This document shows positions 11,035 through 20,853 of a stretch of DNA of 40,931 nucleotides, piece after piece. Under the pieces are notes generated by a model. The model was given only the letters and a program-made list of their open reading frames with translations, was not told the origin of the DNA and did no database searches. The position numbers and the translations under genes are program-made. This DNA is from Paracoccaceae bacterium (GTDB taxonomy: Bacteria; Pseudomonadota; Alphaproteobacteria; Rhodobacterales; Rhodobacteraceae). The first letter of the stretch is position 1. Every line of letters starts with the position of its first letter. The stretch is taken from contig DOOI01000165.1 of the NCBI GenBank assembly GCA_003512825.1, positions 1 to 40,931 on the forward strand. The letters are read 5' to 3'.

Positions 11035-12450
11035 TTAGTCTTCCAGTGCGCGGCGCAGGAGTTCGAGATCCTCGGCGATTTGGCCGTCTGTGACCTTCAG
11101 CTCTTCAATGCGGCGCACTCCATGCATCACGGTGGTGTGATCACGGCCACCAAAGCGACGGCCGATTTCCGGCAGGCTGCGGGAGGTGAGTTGCTTGCAC
11201 AAATACATCGCCATCTGCCGCGGCCGCGCATAGGTGCGAAGACGCTTCGGACCAATCATGTCGGAGAGACGGATATTGTAGTGATCCGCCACGCGACGCT
11301 GAATTTCTTCAACTGTCAGCTTGCGCTCGGAGGCGCGCAGGATATCGGCCAAGCAATCTTGGGTCAGCTCCATCGTGATTTCGCGCCCGACCAGCGAGGC
11401 AAAGGCAAAAAGACGCGTTAGGGCGCCTTCGAGCACGCGCACGTTGGTGGAGATGCGATGTGCGAGAAACTCCAAGATGCCGTCGGTGATCACGAGCCCG
11501 GGATATTGCGCGCGATACATCTCAACCTTGTTTTGCAAGATGCCCAAGCGCAATTCGTAGTCAGTGGGATGAAGGTCGACCACCAAGCCACATTGCAGGC
11601 GCGACTTGATTCGCTCTTCGAGGTCCTTGATTTCACCGGGTGCGCGGTCAGCAGAGATGATGATCTGTTTGTTCTGATCAACCAGCGCATTGAAGGTGTG
11701 AAAAAACTCTTCCTGCGTTGAATCCTTGCCGGCGATAAACTGCACGTCATCGACCATGAGCACATCTACCGAGCGGAAGATCTGCTTGAAGTCAATCATC
11801 CGGCGCTCACGCAGGGCTTGAACGAAGCGATACATGAATTGTTCTGCCGAAAGGTAGACGACATTCAAATCAGGCCGACGCGCGCGCAGCTCATGGGCAA
11901 TCGCGTGCATCAAGTGGGTTTTACCCAATCCGACGCCCCCATAGAGAAACAGCGGATTGAAGGTAACCGGACCACCTTCAGCGACACGACGGGCCGCCGC
12001 ATGCGCCAACTCGTTTGGCTTGCCAACGACAAAAGTGTCAAACGTGAAGCGCGTATCAAGCGGCGCACCGGGCAGTTGCTCGTCGACAGGGCGGGCTTTG
12101 GCGCCCTCGGCGGTGCGTTCCGTGTTGCGCGGCGCAGCTCGTGTCGAGGTCGAGAAGGCGTCATCCGAGGAACGCGCATTGACGGGCACGTTGACTGGCG
12201 CATTGGCAGACGCGCCCACATGAAACTGCACCCGACGCACAACAGCGCCCGCACGGCTAAGTTCATGGAGAATCAGATCACCGAAATTCTGCGAAACGTA
12301 ATTGCCAATGAAGACTGTAGGGACATGAAAAGTAGCAACACCTTCAGCGATGTTTGCGAAACGCAGGGGCTCGATCCAGCTTTGAAAATTATGCTTACCG
12401 ACAGTCTTGAGCAGAGTGTCGCGCAGCGCGCCCCATTGTTCTTGAGTCAT
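11035..12450 (-). CDS. dnaA: Chromosomal replication initiator protein DnaA
   Basis: AAA+ protein that binds DnaA boxes and opens the replication origin. The 471 residues comprise N-terminal domain I (MTQEQWGALRD onward) and a linker rich in Ala, Asn and Arg (about 80-130). The AAA+ core has Walker A GGVGLGKTH (171-179) and Walker B VLMVDDVQF, and domain IV carries the signature GRDHTTVMHGVRRI. I chose the ATG at 12450, which matches usual rhodobacterial starts and has ACGGGGACT before it. An ATG five codons upstream, preceded by AAAGAAGAAAA, is possible. The upstream gap runs to rpsT. Confidence 0.97.
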   Translation of the reverse strand: MTQEQWGALRDTLLKTVGKHNFQSWIEPLRFANIAEGVATFHVPTVFIGNYVSQNFGDLILHELSRAGAVVRRVQFHVGASANAPVNVPVNARSSDDAFSTSTRAAPRNTERTAEGAKARPVDEQLPGAPLDTRFTFDTFVVGKPNELAHAAARRVAEGGPVTFNPLFLYGGVGLGKTHLMHAIAHELRARRPDLNVVYLSAEQFMYRFVQALRERRMIDFKQIFRSVDVLMVDDVQFIAGKDSTQEEFFHTFNALVDQNKQIIISADRAPGEIKDLEERIKSRLQCGLVVDLHPTDYELRLGILQNKVEMYRAQYPGLVITDGILEFLAHRISTNVRVLEGALTRLFAFASLVGREITMELTQDCLADILRASERKLTVEEIQRRVADHYNIRLSDMIGPKRLRTYARPRQMAMYLCKQLTSRSLPEIGRRFGGRDHTTVMHGVRRIEELKVTDGQIAEDLELLRRALED

Positions 12451-12918
12451 AGTCCCCGTTTCCATTTTTTTCTTCTTTAGGCAAAATAGCCGAGCCCGCA
12501 CCAATACAAACACAACCTCCTGCGCCGCAGCTCCCTGATGCGGCAGTGGAAGGCAAACTTCCGAACCTTAGCGCGCCCTCCGCAACCCCAACCGACGCCC
12601 AGCTTGCGGGCCGCCCATCATAATCAGGTTACGCTGACATCGCGCAAAACATGGGGTCACAAACACCACTTAACACGGCTTAACGGCCTCCATTGCGAGC
12701 CTTCACAAAAGGCTGCAGGAAGACTGAACTGCATGTTTTCCCCCAAGGCGAGGCGACTCGCAGGGAGAAATTAGCAAGGCGCAGAGGGCAGTCGCAACTG
12801 AACTATGCGCTTGACTCGGGTGCGGGTGAAAAAGAATCTCTGGGCCCTCAGCAAGCCCTTGGAAAACAAGAAAAGCGCCGCGAGCGAACGCGACGCCTTG
12901 CATGCAATGTGAGGGAGA
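12451..12918. other. dnaA-rpsT intergenic region, no gene seen
   Basis: The 468 bases hold the dnaA leader, which includes an A-rich stretch on the minus strand, and the rpsT terminator at 12862-12896. I looked for clusters of TTATCCACA-like DnaA boxes and saw none that fit. The pair TTAA-N6-TTAA at 12670-12683 is one base short of CtrA spacing. The dnaA promoter must lie here but was not pinned down. Confidence 0.5.
12862..12896 (-). terminator. Rho-independent terminator of rpsT
   Basis: On the minus strand GCGTCGCG pairs with CGCGGCGC (one T-G wobble) around loop TTCGCT, followed by TTTTCTTGTTTT. It lies 22 bases past the rpsT stop. Confidence 0.85.
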
Positions 12919-13188
12919 TCAGGCCTGACCGAGCGTCTTTACGCGGTGGGACAGGCGCGACATCTTGCGCGATGCGGTGTTTTTATGCAGCACACCTTTG
13001 GTGACGCCGCGCATCAATTCAGGCTGGGCTGCCTGCAGAGCGGCGGCAGCAGCAACTTGATCGCCCGACGCGATTGCCTCTTCGACTTTCCGCAGGAAGG
13101 TGCGGATACGCGAGCGGCGCGCCTTGTTTACGGCGAAGCGCTTTTCGGACTGGCGGGCGCGTTTTGCGGATTGGGTGGTGTTTGCCAT
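12919..13188 (-). CDS. rpsT: 30S ribosomal protein S20
   Basis: Small-subunit ribosomal protein that binds 16S rRNA. The 89 residues start [17 protein letters not shown], rich in Lys, Arg and Ala, and contain the conserved [17 protein letters not shown] block near the C-terminus. AAAGGATCACC lies before the ATG. It is a single gene with its own terminator, placed upstream of dnaA in the same direction. The rpsT-dnaA adjacency is common in alphaproteobacteria. Confidence 0.97.
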   Translation of the reverse strand: MANTTQSAKRARQSEKRFAVNKARRSRIRTFLRKVEEAIASGDQVAAAAALQAAQPELMRGVTKGVLHKNTASRKMSRLSHRVKTLGQA

Positions 13189-13329
13189 GGTGGTGATCCT
13201 TTAGTCAGGTCTTGAGCGTTACAATATCTATAGCGCGGGAAGTCCCGACTCCGGGTTCATTACCGGACGAATCTGGCCAAAGCGGGCCTCACACGCATGT
13301 CTGGCGGTGCTCTTACGGGAAGAAACGCC

Positions 13330-13358
13330 AAAAGGGAAGCGGGAATCGCACCCGCTTC
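13330..13358 (-). terminator. Terminator after the enoyl-CoA hydratase gene
   Basis: A perfect eight-base stem GAAGCGGG / CCCGCTTC with a seven-base loop starts about 11 bases past the stop, followed by CCTTTTGG. Strong stem, short T-run. Confidence 0.65.
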
Positions 13359-13368
13359 GCCTGTGTTT

Positions 13369-14145
13369 TCAGCGGTCGCGGAATTGCGGGCTGCGTTTTT
13401 CGGTGAAGGCAGACATGCCTTCCTTCTGATCTTCGGTGGCAAAGAGCGAATGGAACACGCGGCGCTCGAAAAGCAGACCTTCGCGCAGAGTGGTCTCATA
13501 AGCGCGATTGACCGATTCCTTGATCGCCATCGTGGTGATCATGGATTTTTCAGAAATCTTCTTGGCCGCAGCCATGGCTTCTTTCATCAAATCCTTAGCC
13601 GGCACGATGCGCGACACGAGGCCAGACCGCTCGGCCTCTTCGGCATCCATGAAACGGCCCGTGAGGTTCATGTCCATGGCTTTGGATTTGCCAATAAACC
13701 GGGTCAGGCGCTGAGTGCCACCAAGACCAGCCATGACGCCGATATTGATCTCCGGCTGGCCAAACTTTGCGGTGTCAGACGCAATGATGAAATCGCACAG
13801 CATCGCCAACTCGCAGCCGCCGCCCAGTGCATAGCCTGAAACCGCTGCAATCACGGGTTTGCGAACCCGCGACATGGCTTCTGTTTGCGGGGTGAAGAGG
13901 TCTTCGAAGAAGACGTCGGTATAGGATTTGTCTGTCATCATCTTGATATCGGCCCCGGCCGCAAAGGCCTTTTCATTGCCGGTCAAAATGATGCAACGCA
14001 CCTTTTCGTTTTGTTGGGCCGCCGTGAAGGCATCCGCAAGTTCAGTCAAAACCTGATCGTTCAACGCATTGAGCGCCTCGGGGCGGTTCAAGCGGATCAG
14101 GGCGACGTAATCTTCCACTTCGACGATGATCGTCTCGTAGGCCAT
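13369..14145 (-). CDS. Enoyl-CoA hydratase (crotonase family)
   Basis: Hydrates trans-2-enoyl-CoA to 3-hydroxyacyl-CoA in fatty-acid beta-oxidation. The 258-residue product has the usual crotonase length. The oxyanion-hole segments are [11 protein letters not shown] (about 59-69) and [17 protein letters not shown] (about 104-120). The two glutamates expected of a true hydratase appear at CEL and in the [19 protein letters not shown] block. The C-terminal [25 protein letters not shown] block is typical of short-chain enoyl-CoA hydratases. It is monocistronic, with a hairpin after its stop. Confidence 0.93.
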   Translation of the reverse strand: MAYETIIVEVEDYVALIRLNRPEALNALNDQVLTELADAFTAAQQNEKVRCIILTGNEKAFAAGADIKMMTDKSYTDVFFEDLFTPQTEAMSRVRKPVIAAVSGYALGGGCELAMLCDFIIASDTAKFGQPEINIGVMAGLGGTQRLTRFIGKSKAMDMNLTGRFMDAEEAERSGLVSRIVPAKDLMKEAMAAAKKISEKSMITTMAIKESVNRAYETTLREGLLFERRVFHSLFATEDQKEGMSAFTEKRSPQFRDR

Positions 14146-14219
14146 ATCGGTTGCCTTTTCTTGGTTGGTCGTGGTTGCCTGATTACCCGATTGTCACAGG
14201 CGATCAAGTCTTGACTCGT

Positions 14220-15071
14220 TCAGGCTTGGCAGGAAGGGCAATAGAAGGTGGAGCGGCCCGACTGAACAATGCGCGCGATTGTGCCGATACAGTTGGGGGC
14301 CCGGCACGGCGCATCCTCGCGGCCATAGACATCGAAGGAATGCTGGAAATATCCAAGCTCGCCATCGGCTTGGCGGTAGTCCTTGAGCGAAGAGCCACCA
14401 GCGTCTATCGCCTCTGAAAGCACCGCGCGAATGATCGGCACCAGCGCGCGCGCCTTTGCCATAGAGACATCTTGTGCGAGACACATGGGCGAAAGACGCG
14501 CGCGAAAAAGTGTCTCACAGACGTAAATATTTCCCAAGCCCGACACGAGATGCTGATCAAGAAGCACTGTCTTGATCGGGGACTTGCGGCCTTTTAGCCC
14601 TGCTTGCAGATAGGCTTCGTCAAAAGCATTGCCCAAGGGCTCGGGCCCCAAGACAGCCAAAAGTGGATGAGCCTCGGCGGTGCGCGTTGGCAAAAGGTCC
14701 ATAGCGCCAAAACGACGAGGGTCGTTGAACGTAATCCGCGCGCCATGATCCATATGAAGCACCACATGGTCATGCTTTTGCGGCGCTTGGTGATCTTGGA
14801 TGTAGCTGCCGATCTGAACGCCAGAGACCAACATTCGCCCTGACATGCCCAAATGGATCAAGAGCGTCTCGCCCCGGTCGAGATCGACAAGGATATATTT
14901 CGAGCGTCGCCGCAAGCCCAACACGCGCGCACCTGTCAGACGCTCGGCCATGCCAGCCGGGAAGGGCCAGCGTAGGCCTTCGCGATTCACTTCGGCCTTT
15001 GCGATGATCTGACCGGTCATCGCAGGCTCCAGCCCGCGGCGGACAGTCTCAACCTCGGGTAATTCAGGCAT
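14220..15071 (-). CDS. mutM: Formamidopyrimidine-DNA glycosylase (Fpg)
   Basis: Bifunctional base-excision enzyme that removes 8-oxoguanine and nicks the abasic site. The 283 residues begin [16 protein letters not shown], with catalytic Pro and Glu exposed at the N-terminus after Met removal. The helix-two-turn-helix block [12 protein letters not shown] is present, and the four-cysteine zinc finger CRAPNC...YCPSC is at the end. I chose the ATG at 15071, preceded by AAAGGA. The longer frame would bury the catalytic proline. It is divergent from ubiE, with 87 bases between the starts. Confidence 0.97.
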   Translation of the reverse strand: MPELPEVETVRRGLEPAMTGQIIAKAEVNREGLRWPFPAGMAERLTGARVLGLRRRSKYILVDLDRGETLLIHLGMSGRMLVSGVQIGSYIQDHQAPQKHDHVVLHMDHGARITFNDPRRFGAMDLLPTRTAEAHPLLAVLGPEPLGNAFDEAYLQAGLKGRKSPIKTVLLDQHLVSGLGNIYVCETLFRARLSPMCLAQDVSMAKARALVPIIRAVLSEAIDAGGSSLKDYRQADGELGYFQHSFDVYGREDAPCRAPNCIGTIARIVQSGRSTFYCPSCQA

Positions 15072-15158
15072 TTGGCATATCCTTTTGACAGAAGGGCGCA
15101 TTGCGGCGCCGGGCTGGCGCCCTATAAGAAGAGCGGAGTGCAAAGGACAGCAAGACTT

Positions 15159-15911
15159 ATGCAGGACAATTCCGAGAAAACCACGCATTTCGGCTTTAAA
15201 GATATCCCCGAGGCCGAAAAGGCCAGTCGGGTGCAAGGGGTCTTTGGCTCAGTTGCGTCGAAATATGACATCATGAACGACGTGATGAGCATGGGCATCC
15301 ACCGTATCTGGAAAGATGCGATGATGGATTGGCTGGCCCCGCGCCCTGACACCCGGCTATTGGATGTGGCGGGCGGCACAGGCGATGTTTCGTTCCGCTA
15401 TCTGGCCCGAGCCGGCCGCGCTCATGCCACAGTGCTTGATCTGACCGAGCCAATGCTGGTGGAGGGCCGCAAACGCGCTGAGGCCGACCAGATGGCAAGC
15501 AGCCTTGATTGGGTGGTTGGCGACGCGATGGCGCTGCCTTTTGCTGCCAACACCTTTGACGTCTATACGATTTCTTTCGGCATTCGAAACGTGACCCGCC
15601 CCCAAGACGCATTGAACGAAGCCTACCGCGTGCTCAAGCCCGGTGGTCGGCTGATGGTGCTCGAATTCAGCCAAATCCCGAATGAGATGATGCAAAAGGC
15701 GTATGACCTGTATTCCTTCAACGTGATTCCGCGCATGGGCCAAGCCATTGCCGGAGATCGCGACAGCTATCAGTATCTGGTGGAATCGATCCGCAAATTT
15801 CCCAATCAGGAAACGTTTCTTGGAATGGTAAAGGCGGCGGGATTCTCTCAGGCTAGCTATCGCAATCTGTCGATGGGCATTGCTTGCCTTCACTCTGGCT
15901 GGAAGATCTGA
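15159..15911 (+). CDS. ubiE: Ubiquinone/menaquinone C-methyltransferase
   Basis: SAM-dependent methyltransferase that methylates the benzoquinol ring in ubiquinone synthesis. The 250-residue product has the SAM motif [10 protein letters not shown] (about 66-75) and the family blocks SFGIRNVT and LEFSQIPNE. The C-terminal [17 protein letters not shown] is also typical. The ATG at 15159 follows AAAGGACAG. A longer frame has no family support. ubiB follows one base after the stop, so the pair is an operon. Confidence 0.97.
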   Translation: MQDNSEKTTHFGFKDIPEAEKASRVQGVFGSVASKYDIMNDVMSMGIHRIWKDAMMDWLAPRPDTRLLDVAGGTGDVSFRYLARAGRAHATVLDLTEPMLVEGRKRAEADQMASSLDWVVGDAMALPFAANTFDVYTISFGIRNVTRPQDALNEAYRVLKPGGRLMVLEFSQIPNEMMQKAYDLYSFNVIPRMGQAIAGDRDSYQYLVESIRKFPNQETFLGMVKAAGFSQASYRNLSMGIACLHSGWKI

Positions 15912-15912
15912 G

Positions 15913-17442
15913 ATGCGCGGACCGCATAACCTTTGGCGGTTGATCCGCACAGGCGCCACATTGGAACGCACCGGCGCGATGGGGGTGGTGCTTGATGCTT
16001 TTGGTGCGCCACGGATCACACGCGTGGTGCTGCGCGCTATGGTTTGGCCGTTTCGTTGGCTTGGTATCAAGGGCGACATTACAATGCCGCCCGCCACACG
16101 TGCGCTTACGGCGCTTGGTCCTGCTTATATCAAATTTGGACAAGTCCTCTCGACACGCCCGGATGTGGTGGGCGATGAGCTGGCAAATCAGCTGCGCGTT
16201 TTACAAGATAAACTGCCGCCATTCTCCCTTGATAAGGCGAAGGCCACGATCCAAGCCGAACTGGACCAGCCATGGGACGCGATTTTCTCTGAGATCAGCG
16301 AACCCGTCGCCGCCGCATCAATCGCTCAGGTGCATAAGGCACGGTTGTTGGACAGTGGCGAATGGGTGGCTGTCAAAGTGCTGCGTCCCGGAATCGAGCG
16401 GGCCTTTCGCAAAGACATTGACGCTTTCTATCTCGCCGCGTGGCTCATAGAGCATCTGCCCGGCGGCAAGCGCCTGCGCCCCCAAGACGTGATCACGCAT
16501 TTTGAAGGCGTTGTTTTGGGAGAGTTGGACTTGCGGCTTGAAAGCGCGTCTGCCTCCGAGTTTGCCGCAAACACGGCCAAGGACGAAGGATTCACCCTGC
16601 CGCAAATCAAGTGGCGTCATTCCGGTCGGCGGGTGATGACGCTAGGCTGGGCTGACGGCGCACCTATGGGCGACAATGCGGCGATTGATGCCGCAGGCCA
16701 TGACCGCGCCAAACTGGGTGAACGGGTGCTGCAACTTTTCTTGATGCATGCGCTGCGCGACGGATATTTCCACGCCGATATGCACCAAGGCAATCTTAAG
16801 GTGGCCGAGAATGGCGATATCATCGCCTATGACTTTGGGATCATGGGTTATATCGACGAATATACCCGACGGGTTTATGCCGAGATCCTCTATGGCTTCA
16901 TTCGGCGCGACTACAAACGCGTCGCAGAAGTGCATTTTGAGGCAGGCTATGTGCCAGCCAATCGCGACGTTGATGAGTTTGCGCGTGCCCTGCGAGCCGT
17001 GGGGGAGCCGATTTTCGGGATGGATGCTTCCCACATTTCGATGGGCCGATTGCTGAGTTATCTCTTTGAAGTGACGGAACGTTTTGGCATGGAAACGCGA
17101 ACCGAGCTGATTTTGCTGCAACGCACCATGGTGGTAGTGGAAGGGGTTGCCCGATCGCTTAACCCGCAGATCAATATCTGGGAGGTTGCCCGGCCCGTGG
17201 TGGAAGATTACATCACCCGCTCAATTGGGCCGCGCGCGATCCTCACAGACCTCGGTCGCACGTTGCGCGTTTTGGGTCGGTTCGGGCCGCGACTTCCCGG
17301 GCTGGTCGAGGCCGCTTTGGTGCGCCAATCAACACCCGAGACGCCCGAACAGCCTCATAATGGGCGCAAAATATTAGGCGCTGGATTGATTGGTGTGGTC
17401 TTGGGAGCTGGGCTGGCGCTGAGCGCCTTGCTGCTTAGCTAA
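15913..17442 (+). CDS. ubiB: UbiB, ABC1/ADCK atypical kinase-like protein of ubiquinone biosynthesis
   Basis: Membrane-associated kinase-like ATPase needed for ubiquinone production. The 509 residues contain the signature KFGQVLSTRPD (about 78-88), VAVKVLRPGIE (ATP-lysine region), FHADMHQGNL and AYDFGIMG (kinase-like catalytic and metal loops). Two hydrophobic C-terminal stretches serve as a membrane anchor. It follows ubiE after a single base. Its 3' end overlaps the convergent phosphotransferase gene by eight bases, so the stop regions interlock. Confidence 0.96.
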   Translation: MRGPHNLWRLIRTGATLERTGAMGVVLDAFGAPRITRVVLRAMVWPFRWLGIKGDITMPPATRALTALGPAYIKFGQVLSTRPDVVGDELANQLRVLQDKLPPFSLDKAKATIQAELDQPWDAIFSEISEPVAAASIAQVHKARLLDSGEWVAVKVLRPGIERAFRKDIDAFYLAAWLIEHLPGGKRLRPQDVITHFEGVVLGELDLRLESASASEFAANTAKDEGFTLPQIKWRHSGRRVMTLGWADGAPMGDNAAIDAAGHDRAKLGERVLQLFLMHALRDGYFHADMHQGNLKVAENGDIIAYDFGIMGYIDEYTRRVYAEILYGFIRRDYKRVAEVHFEAGYVPANRDVDEFARALRAVGEPIFGMDASHISMGRLLSYLFEVTERFGMETRTELILLQRTMVVVEGVARSLNPQINIWEVARPVVEDYITRSIGPRAILTDLGRTLRVLGRFGPRLPGLVEAALVRQSTPETPEQPHNGRKILGAGLIGVVLGAGLALSALLLS

Positions 17443-18307
17443 GACGCGCGCATTCGAGGGCTGCGGCTTGCATATAGGCCTTGGCGCTCTCCGCAGATGC
17501 ATGAGCGGCTTTCCACGTGCAATAGGCCGCCATGAGCCAGTGATAGTGCGGGCGAAGCAATGCAAGCCTATAGGCCGTTTCAGGGCAATCATACGCCGCG
17601 ATCGTAATGGCCTCTTCCGCTTCGCTGAGCGGCGCGCCGCGATAAACCTGCTGCATCCCGGGTGACATAAACAGCGCAAGATCATGAACGGGATCGCCCA
17701 CAGCAGGACATTGCCAATCAATCAACGTGGCCTTCTGGCCCGAAACGATGAGATTACCGGGCACAGGGTCGCCATGCAAAAACGCCTGCCGGCCCATTGG
17801 CAACGCGACCGAGGGCGGTGCCAAGGCGTGCAAATCTCTCGCGTGATTTGAAGCGACTTTGGCAAGAATAGACTCGGTTATTTCCCGTAAAGCGACGTTT
17901 GCGGGTGCTTTTGGCAGCGCTTCTGGCACGGGGAGCGCATGCAAGCCGCGTAACAGACGCCCAACCATTGCCGGGTCTTTGCGCCACGGATGGCCCGGCA
18001 CATGGTCATAAGCGATCCACGCGCCTTCCGGCAGGTGTCCCTGCGCGCGCAATCTCGGCGCGAGGGCAGCCGGGGCCAATACTTGCAGACATGCGGCTTC
18101 GGCAGCGGCATCGTTTGCGAAGAGCGGATTTGGCGGATCGGTGATGTATAGCTTGACGACGAGGTTTGACGGCGTGCGCCAAAGCCGATTGGTTTGGCCG
18201 CCCTCCTGCGCGCACCACAGCTCGCCGGGCGCACTCAGACAGCCCAGTGCGGCGCGTAAGCTTGGAGGCGGGAGAAGACGCAACATTTGATCCGTCGCAG
18301 TTGGCAT
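17435..18307 (-). CDS. Phosphotransferase of the APH / choline-kinase family
   Basis: Predicted small-molecule kinase with the aminoglycoside-phosphotransferase fold. The 290 residues have a VVKLY lysine region (about 50-54), the catalytic loop FLHGDPVPGNLIV (HGD 178-180, Asn185) and the metal-binding IDW (Asp197). These features resemble choline/ethanolamine kinases and thiamine kinases more than resistance enzymes. Its ATG at 18307 lies 41 bases from the end of a flgD remnant. It is convergent and overlapping with ubiB. The substrate is unknown. Confidence 0.8.
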   Translation of the reverse strand: MPTATDQMLRLLPPPSLRAALGCLSAPGELWCAQEGGQTNRLWRTPSNLVVKLYITDPPNPLFANDAAAEAACLQVLAPAALAPRLRAQGHLPEGAWIAYDHVPGHPWRKDPAMVGRLLRGLHALPVPEALPKAPANVALREITESILAKVASNHARDLHALAPPSVALPMGRQAFLHGDPVPGNLIVSGQKATLIDWQCPAVGDPVHDLALFMSPGMQQVYRGAPLSEAEEAITIAAYDCPETAYRLALLRPHYHWLMAAYCTWKAAHASAESAKAYMQAAALECARLS

Positions 18308-18348
18308 GCGCGGCGGACGCTAGGCGAGGCGGCTGCAAGACGCAACTC

Positions 18349-18816
18349 TCAGAGCGCAGGCTTACGGATGCCGGAAATCAAGTCTGCCGAGATCTCTGCG
18401 CCCTCTTCGGTCACAAGAACTGTGGCGCCATTCTCCAAACGCGCTTCGACAAGCCGAGAATAGGATTGCACTGGGGTTTCCGCGAGGCTCGTCTCGCCCA
18501 GAAAGCTTTCGACGCTGAAAGTATAAAGCCCCGGCATCGCTGAAAGGCCAAAGTCATCCCGCCCCGTCCATTGCACATCGCTGGCGCTTGGATCCAGTGC
18601 GTGCCGTTGCACCTCGCGCCCGGATGAATCGCGCACAATCAAATCGGCGCGGTTGGCCGTGCGTTCGGGGGTTACCGAAAGAGGTATTGGCGTGTTCCCA
18701 TCGAACGCGCGGGCGGCAGGGCTGAGCCCTTCCATTCCCACCCAACTCGACATCTGCGCTGGACTGCCCTTCTCTCGCCGCTTCGCCCCAAGCCTGCGCC
18801 ACCCTGCCCATCGCAA
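18349..18816 (-). pseudogene. flgD remnant (flagellar hook-capping protein, C-terminal part)
   Basis: From AQMSSWVGMEGLSP onward the frame reads like the C-terminal half of FlgD. It includes DGNTPIPLSV, VRDSSGREVQRHAL and MPGLYTFSVESF of the tudor/FnIII-like domain. FlgD is normally about 220 residues, with an N-terminal TQMQNQDP-type region that is absent here. The residues before AQM do not look like FlgD. Other minus-strand frames near 18820-18870 give scattered FlgD-like bits (TFVKQHSRVVQLCDLV), suggesting frameshift decay. No other flagellar gene is nearby. I therefore call it a non-functional fragment. Confidence 0.65.
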
Positions 18817-18973
18817 CGACGGACCAGATCACACAGCTGCACGACTCGGGAGTGCTGTTTAACAAACGTATCCGGCGCACATGCTGACACAGACCACCTC
18901 ACGACCAGCATTAACGCCCTAACATCCCCACGCTGCATCGCTTAACGTTCTCCCAAACCAAACGGAGTTCCCC

Positions 18974-20584
18974 ATGCGCCCAGCCGGACGAGCCGAAACA
19001 GAGTCGCTCTATTTCTCCTATCCGCATTTCGACGCGCCCCAAGATCGCGCCTCACTCCCAGTGTCGGCGCCTGTGGCCATTGTGGGCGCAGGCCCAATTG
19101 GCATGACAGCCGCGCTCGGCTTGGCCCGCGAAGGTATCCGCTCTGTCGTCTTTGATACCAAAGCCACCTTCAACGACGGCAGCCGCGCCATCTGCATTGC
19201 CCGCCAAAGCTTCCACATTCTCAACCAAATCGGGGCCATCGCGCCCTTTATGGAAAAGGCGCTTGGTTGGACAACCGGGCGCAGCTTTTATCGCGGGCGC
19301 CAAATTCTGGAATTTCATATGCCAGACAGCCCGGCGGAAAAATTCCGTCCGATGTATAATCTCCAGCAGCAGTATATTGAACAGTTTCTCTGGCAAGCCG
19401 TTCAAAACGAGCCATTGATTGATCTGCGTTGGCAAAGCACCATCACCGATGTGGCGGATGTCGGGAATGGCGTCACCCTGACCGTAACAGACCCGTCAGG
19501 CAGCTATCCTTTCACGGCCGATTGGGTGCTTGCCGCTGACGGGGCACGCAGCCCGCTGCGAAAAATTCGTGGCTTGCGCCTTAAGGGCGAGAATTACGAA
19601 GGCCGCTATGTCATCGCCGATGTGCAAATGCCACATGACTACCCCACGATCCGCCGCGCGCTGTTCGACCCAGATTGCCGCCGGGGCGGAACGATCCTCA
19701 TTCACAAGCAGCCCGAAAATATCTGGCGCATCGACTACCAGCTTCGCGATGACGAAGATGAGACAGAGGCCTTAAGAGAAGAAACTGTGCGGGCCTCTGT
19801 CGCCGCTGTTTTGGCCGAGATCGGCTACGATGGACCATGGGATTTAGAGTGGTGGAGTGTCTACTCCGCCAATACGCTCGCCCTTGATGATTACCGCGAT
19901 GGTCGCATCTTCTTCATCGGTGACAGCGCCCATATCGTACCGATTTTCGGCGTGCGCGGGCTCAATAATGGCCTCGCAGACGCGCATAACATCGCTTGGA
20001 AACTTGGCTGGGTCTTGCGCGGTGACGCGCCCGTCACTCTCCTTGATAGCTACAGCCCTGAACGGCGCGGTGCCACGCTCGATGTTTTTGCCAATGCGTC
20101 AAAATCTGCCCGCTTCATGACTCCGCCCACCGCGGGCTGGCAGCTCATGCGCGATGCCGCTCTTAACTTGGCGCTTGATCACCCTTTCGCGGGCCAGCTC
20201 GCCAATCCTCGCCAAATGACGCCCTACACCTATGCCGACAGTCCCCTCGTGACGAACGACGAGGGCTCGTGGTCGAAAACAGCACCATTGCCCGGTGCCG
20301 CTCTGCCCGATGCTATACTCGAAACCGGCCACCTTTCTGATCACTTGGGACAAGGCTTCACACTCCTCACTTTTGACCCTGAATTGGCCAAAAGCGTCGG
20401 GCATTTGCCAATCGGCACACTTACCCTCCCGGCCGACTCGCCAGCCGCACAAGTGCTCGGCGCCACAGCGCGCAGTGCGTTCCTCATCCGCCCCGACAGC
20501 CACATAGCCGCGCGCTGGTCACAGGCCACACCGTCCCAAATCGAAGCCGCTTTCACCAAATCCATCGGAGGGCCCCGCCCATGA
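18974..20584 (+). CDS. FAD-dependent aromatic hydroxylase-like oxidoreductase (PHBH/MhpA family)
   Basis: Flavoprotein monooxygenase of the p-hydroxybenzoate hydroxylase fold, resembling 3-(3-hydroxyphenyl)propionate hydroxylases. The 536 residues have the dinucleotide motif GAGPIGM (38-44), a DG motif (LAADGARSPLRK) and the second FAD motif FFIGDSAHIVPIFGVRGLNNGLADAHN. A thioredoxin-like C-terminal domain probably follows from about residue 430. GGAG sits five bases before the ATG. Its stop overlaps the next gene by four bases (ATGA). The substrate is probably an aromatic hydroxy-acid, but nothing nearby proves it. Confidence 0.88.
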   Translation: MRPAGRAETESLYFSYPHFDAPQDRASLPVSAPVAIVGAGPIGMTAALGLAREGIRSVVFDTKATFNDGSRAICIARQSFHILNQIGAIAPFMEKALGWTTGRSFYRGRQILEFHMPDSPAEKFRPMYNLQQQYIEQFLWQAVQNEPLIDLRWQSTITDVADVGNGVTLTVTDPSGSYPFTADWVLAADGARSPLRKIRGLRLKGENYEGRYVIADVQMPHDYPTIRRALFDPDCRRGGTILIHKQPENIWRIDYQLRDDEDETEALREETVRASVAAVLAEIGYDGPWDLEWWSVYSANTLALDDYRDGRIFFIGDSAHIVPIFGVRGLNNGLADAHNIAWKLGWVLRGDAPVTLLDSYSPERRGATLDVFANASKSARFMTPPTAGWQLMRDAALNLALDHPFAGQLANPRQMTPYTYADSPLVTNDEGSWSKTAPLPGAALPDAILETGHLSDHLGQGFTLLTFDPELAKSVGHLPIGTLTLPADSPAAQVLGATARSAFLIRPDSHIAARWSQATPSQIEAAFTKSIGGPRP

Positions 20585-20760
20585 GCGCTGCAAATATTGA
20601 AACGGTCTACGAGGCCCTTGCCCTCAAGCTTGATACGATCCCAACCAAGCAGCACCCGCTCTACCTCGCCAAACTGGCGCTCTTGTTGGCGCACGAGATC
20701 GACGACGCCCCAAAGGTGATCACGCAGCTCAACGCCGCCGCCCAAAACCTCTCCACCTGA
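20581..20760 (+). CDS. DUF2783 family small protein
   Basis: A 59-residue protein that I recognise as DUF2783, often found directly after this type of FAD oxidoreductase in Rhodobacteraceae. It is helical and contains the central string KLALLLAHEID. The ATG overlaps the stop of the hydroxylase (ATGA), so translation is coupled and stoichiometric partnership is likely. No catalytic motif or membrane segment is visible. It may be an accessory or stabilising subunit; that is inference. Confidence 0.8.
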   Translation: MSAANIETVYEALALKLDTIPTKQHPLYLAKLALLLAHEIDDAPKVITQLNAAAQNLST

Positions 20761-20853
20761 ACCGCGGCTTTCGCGCTGCCGCCAGAACCGGGACGTTCCT
20801 TAGTCGGCCTCCCTCTTGGCCCGAATACTCCGCCAAGACAGGCCAAGAACCCG

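Noticed and set aside
12451..12918. Replication origin next to dnaA
   Set aside because: No cluster of TTATCCACA-like DnaA boxes was seen, and the TTAA pair at 12670-12683 has six rather than seven bases between half-sites. The origin may lie outside the window.
17435..18307. Antibiotic-resistance aminoglycoside phosphotransferase
   Set aside because: The fold is shared, but sequence motifs and housekeeping surroundings fit a choline/thiamine-kinase-like enzyme better.
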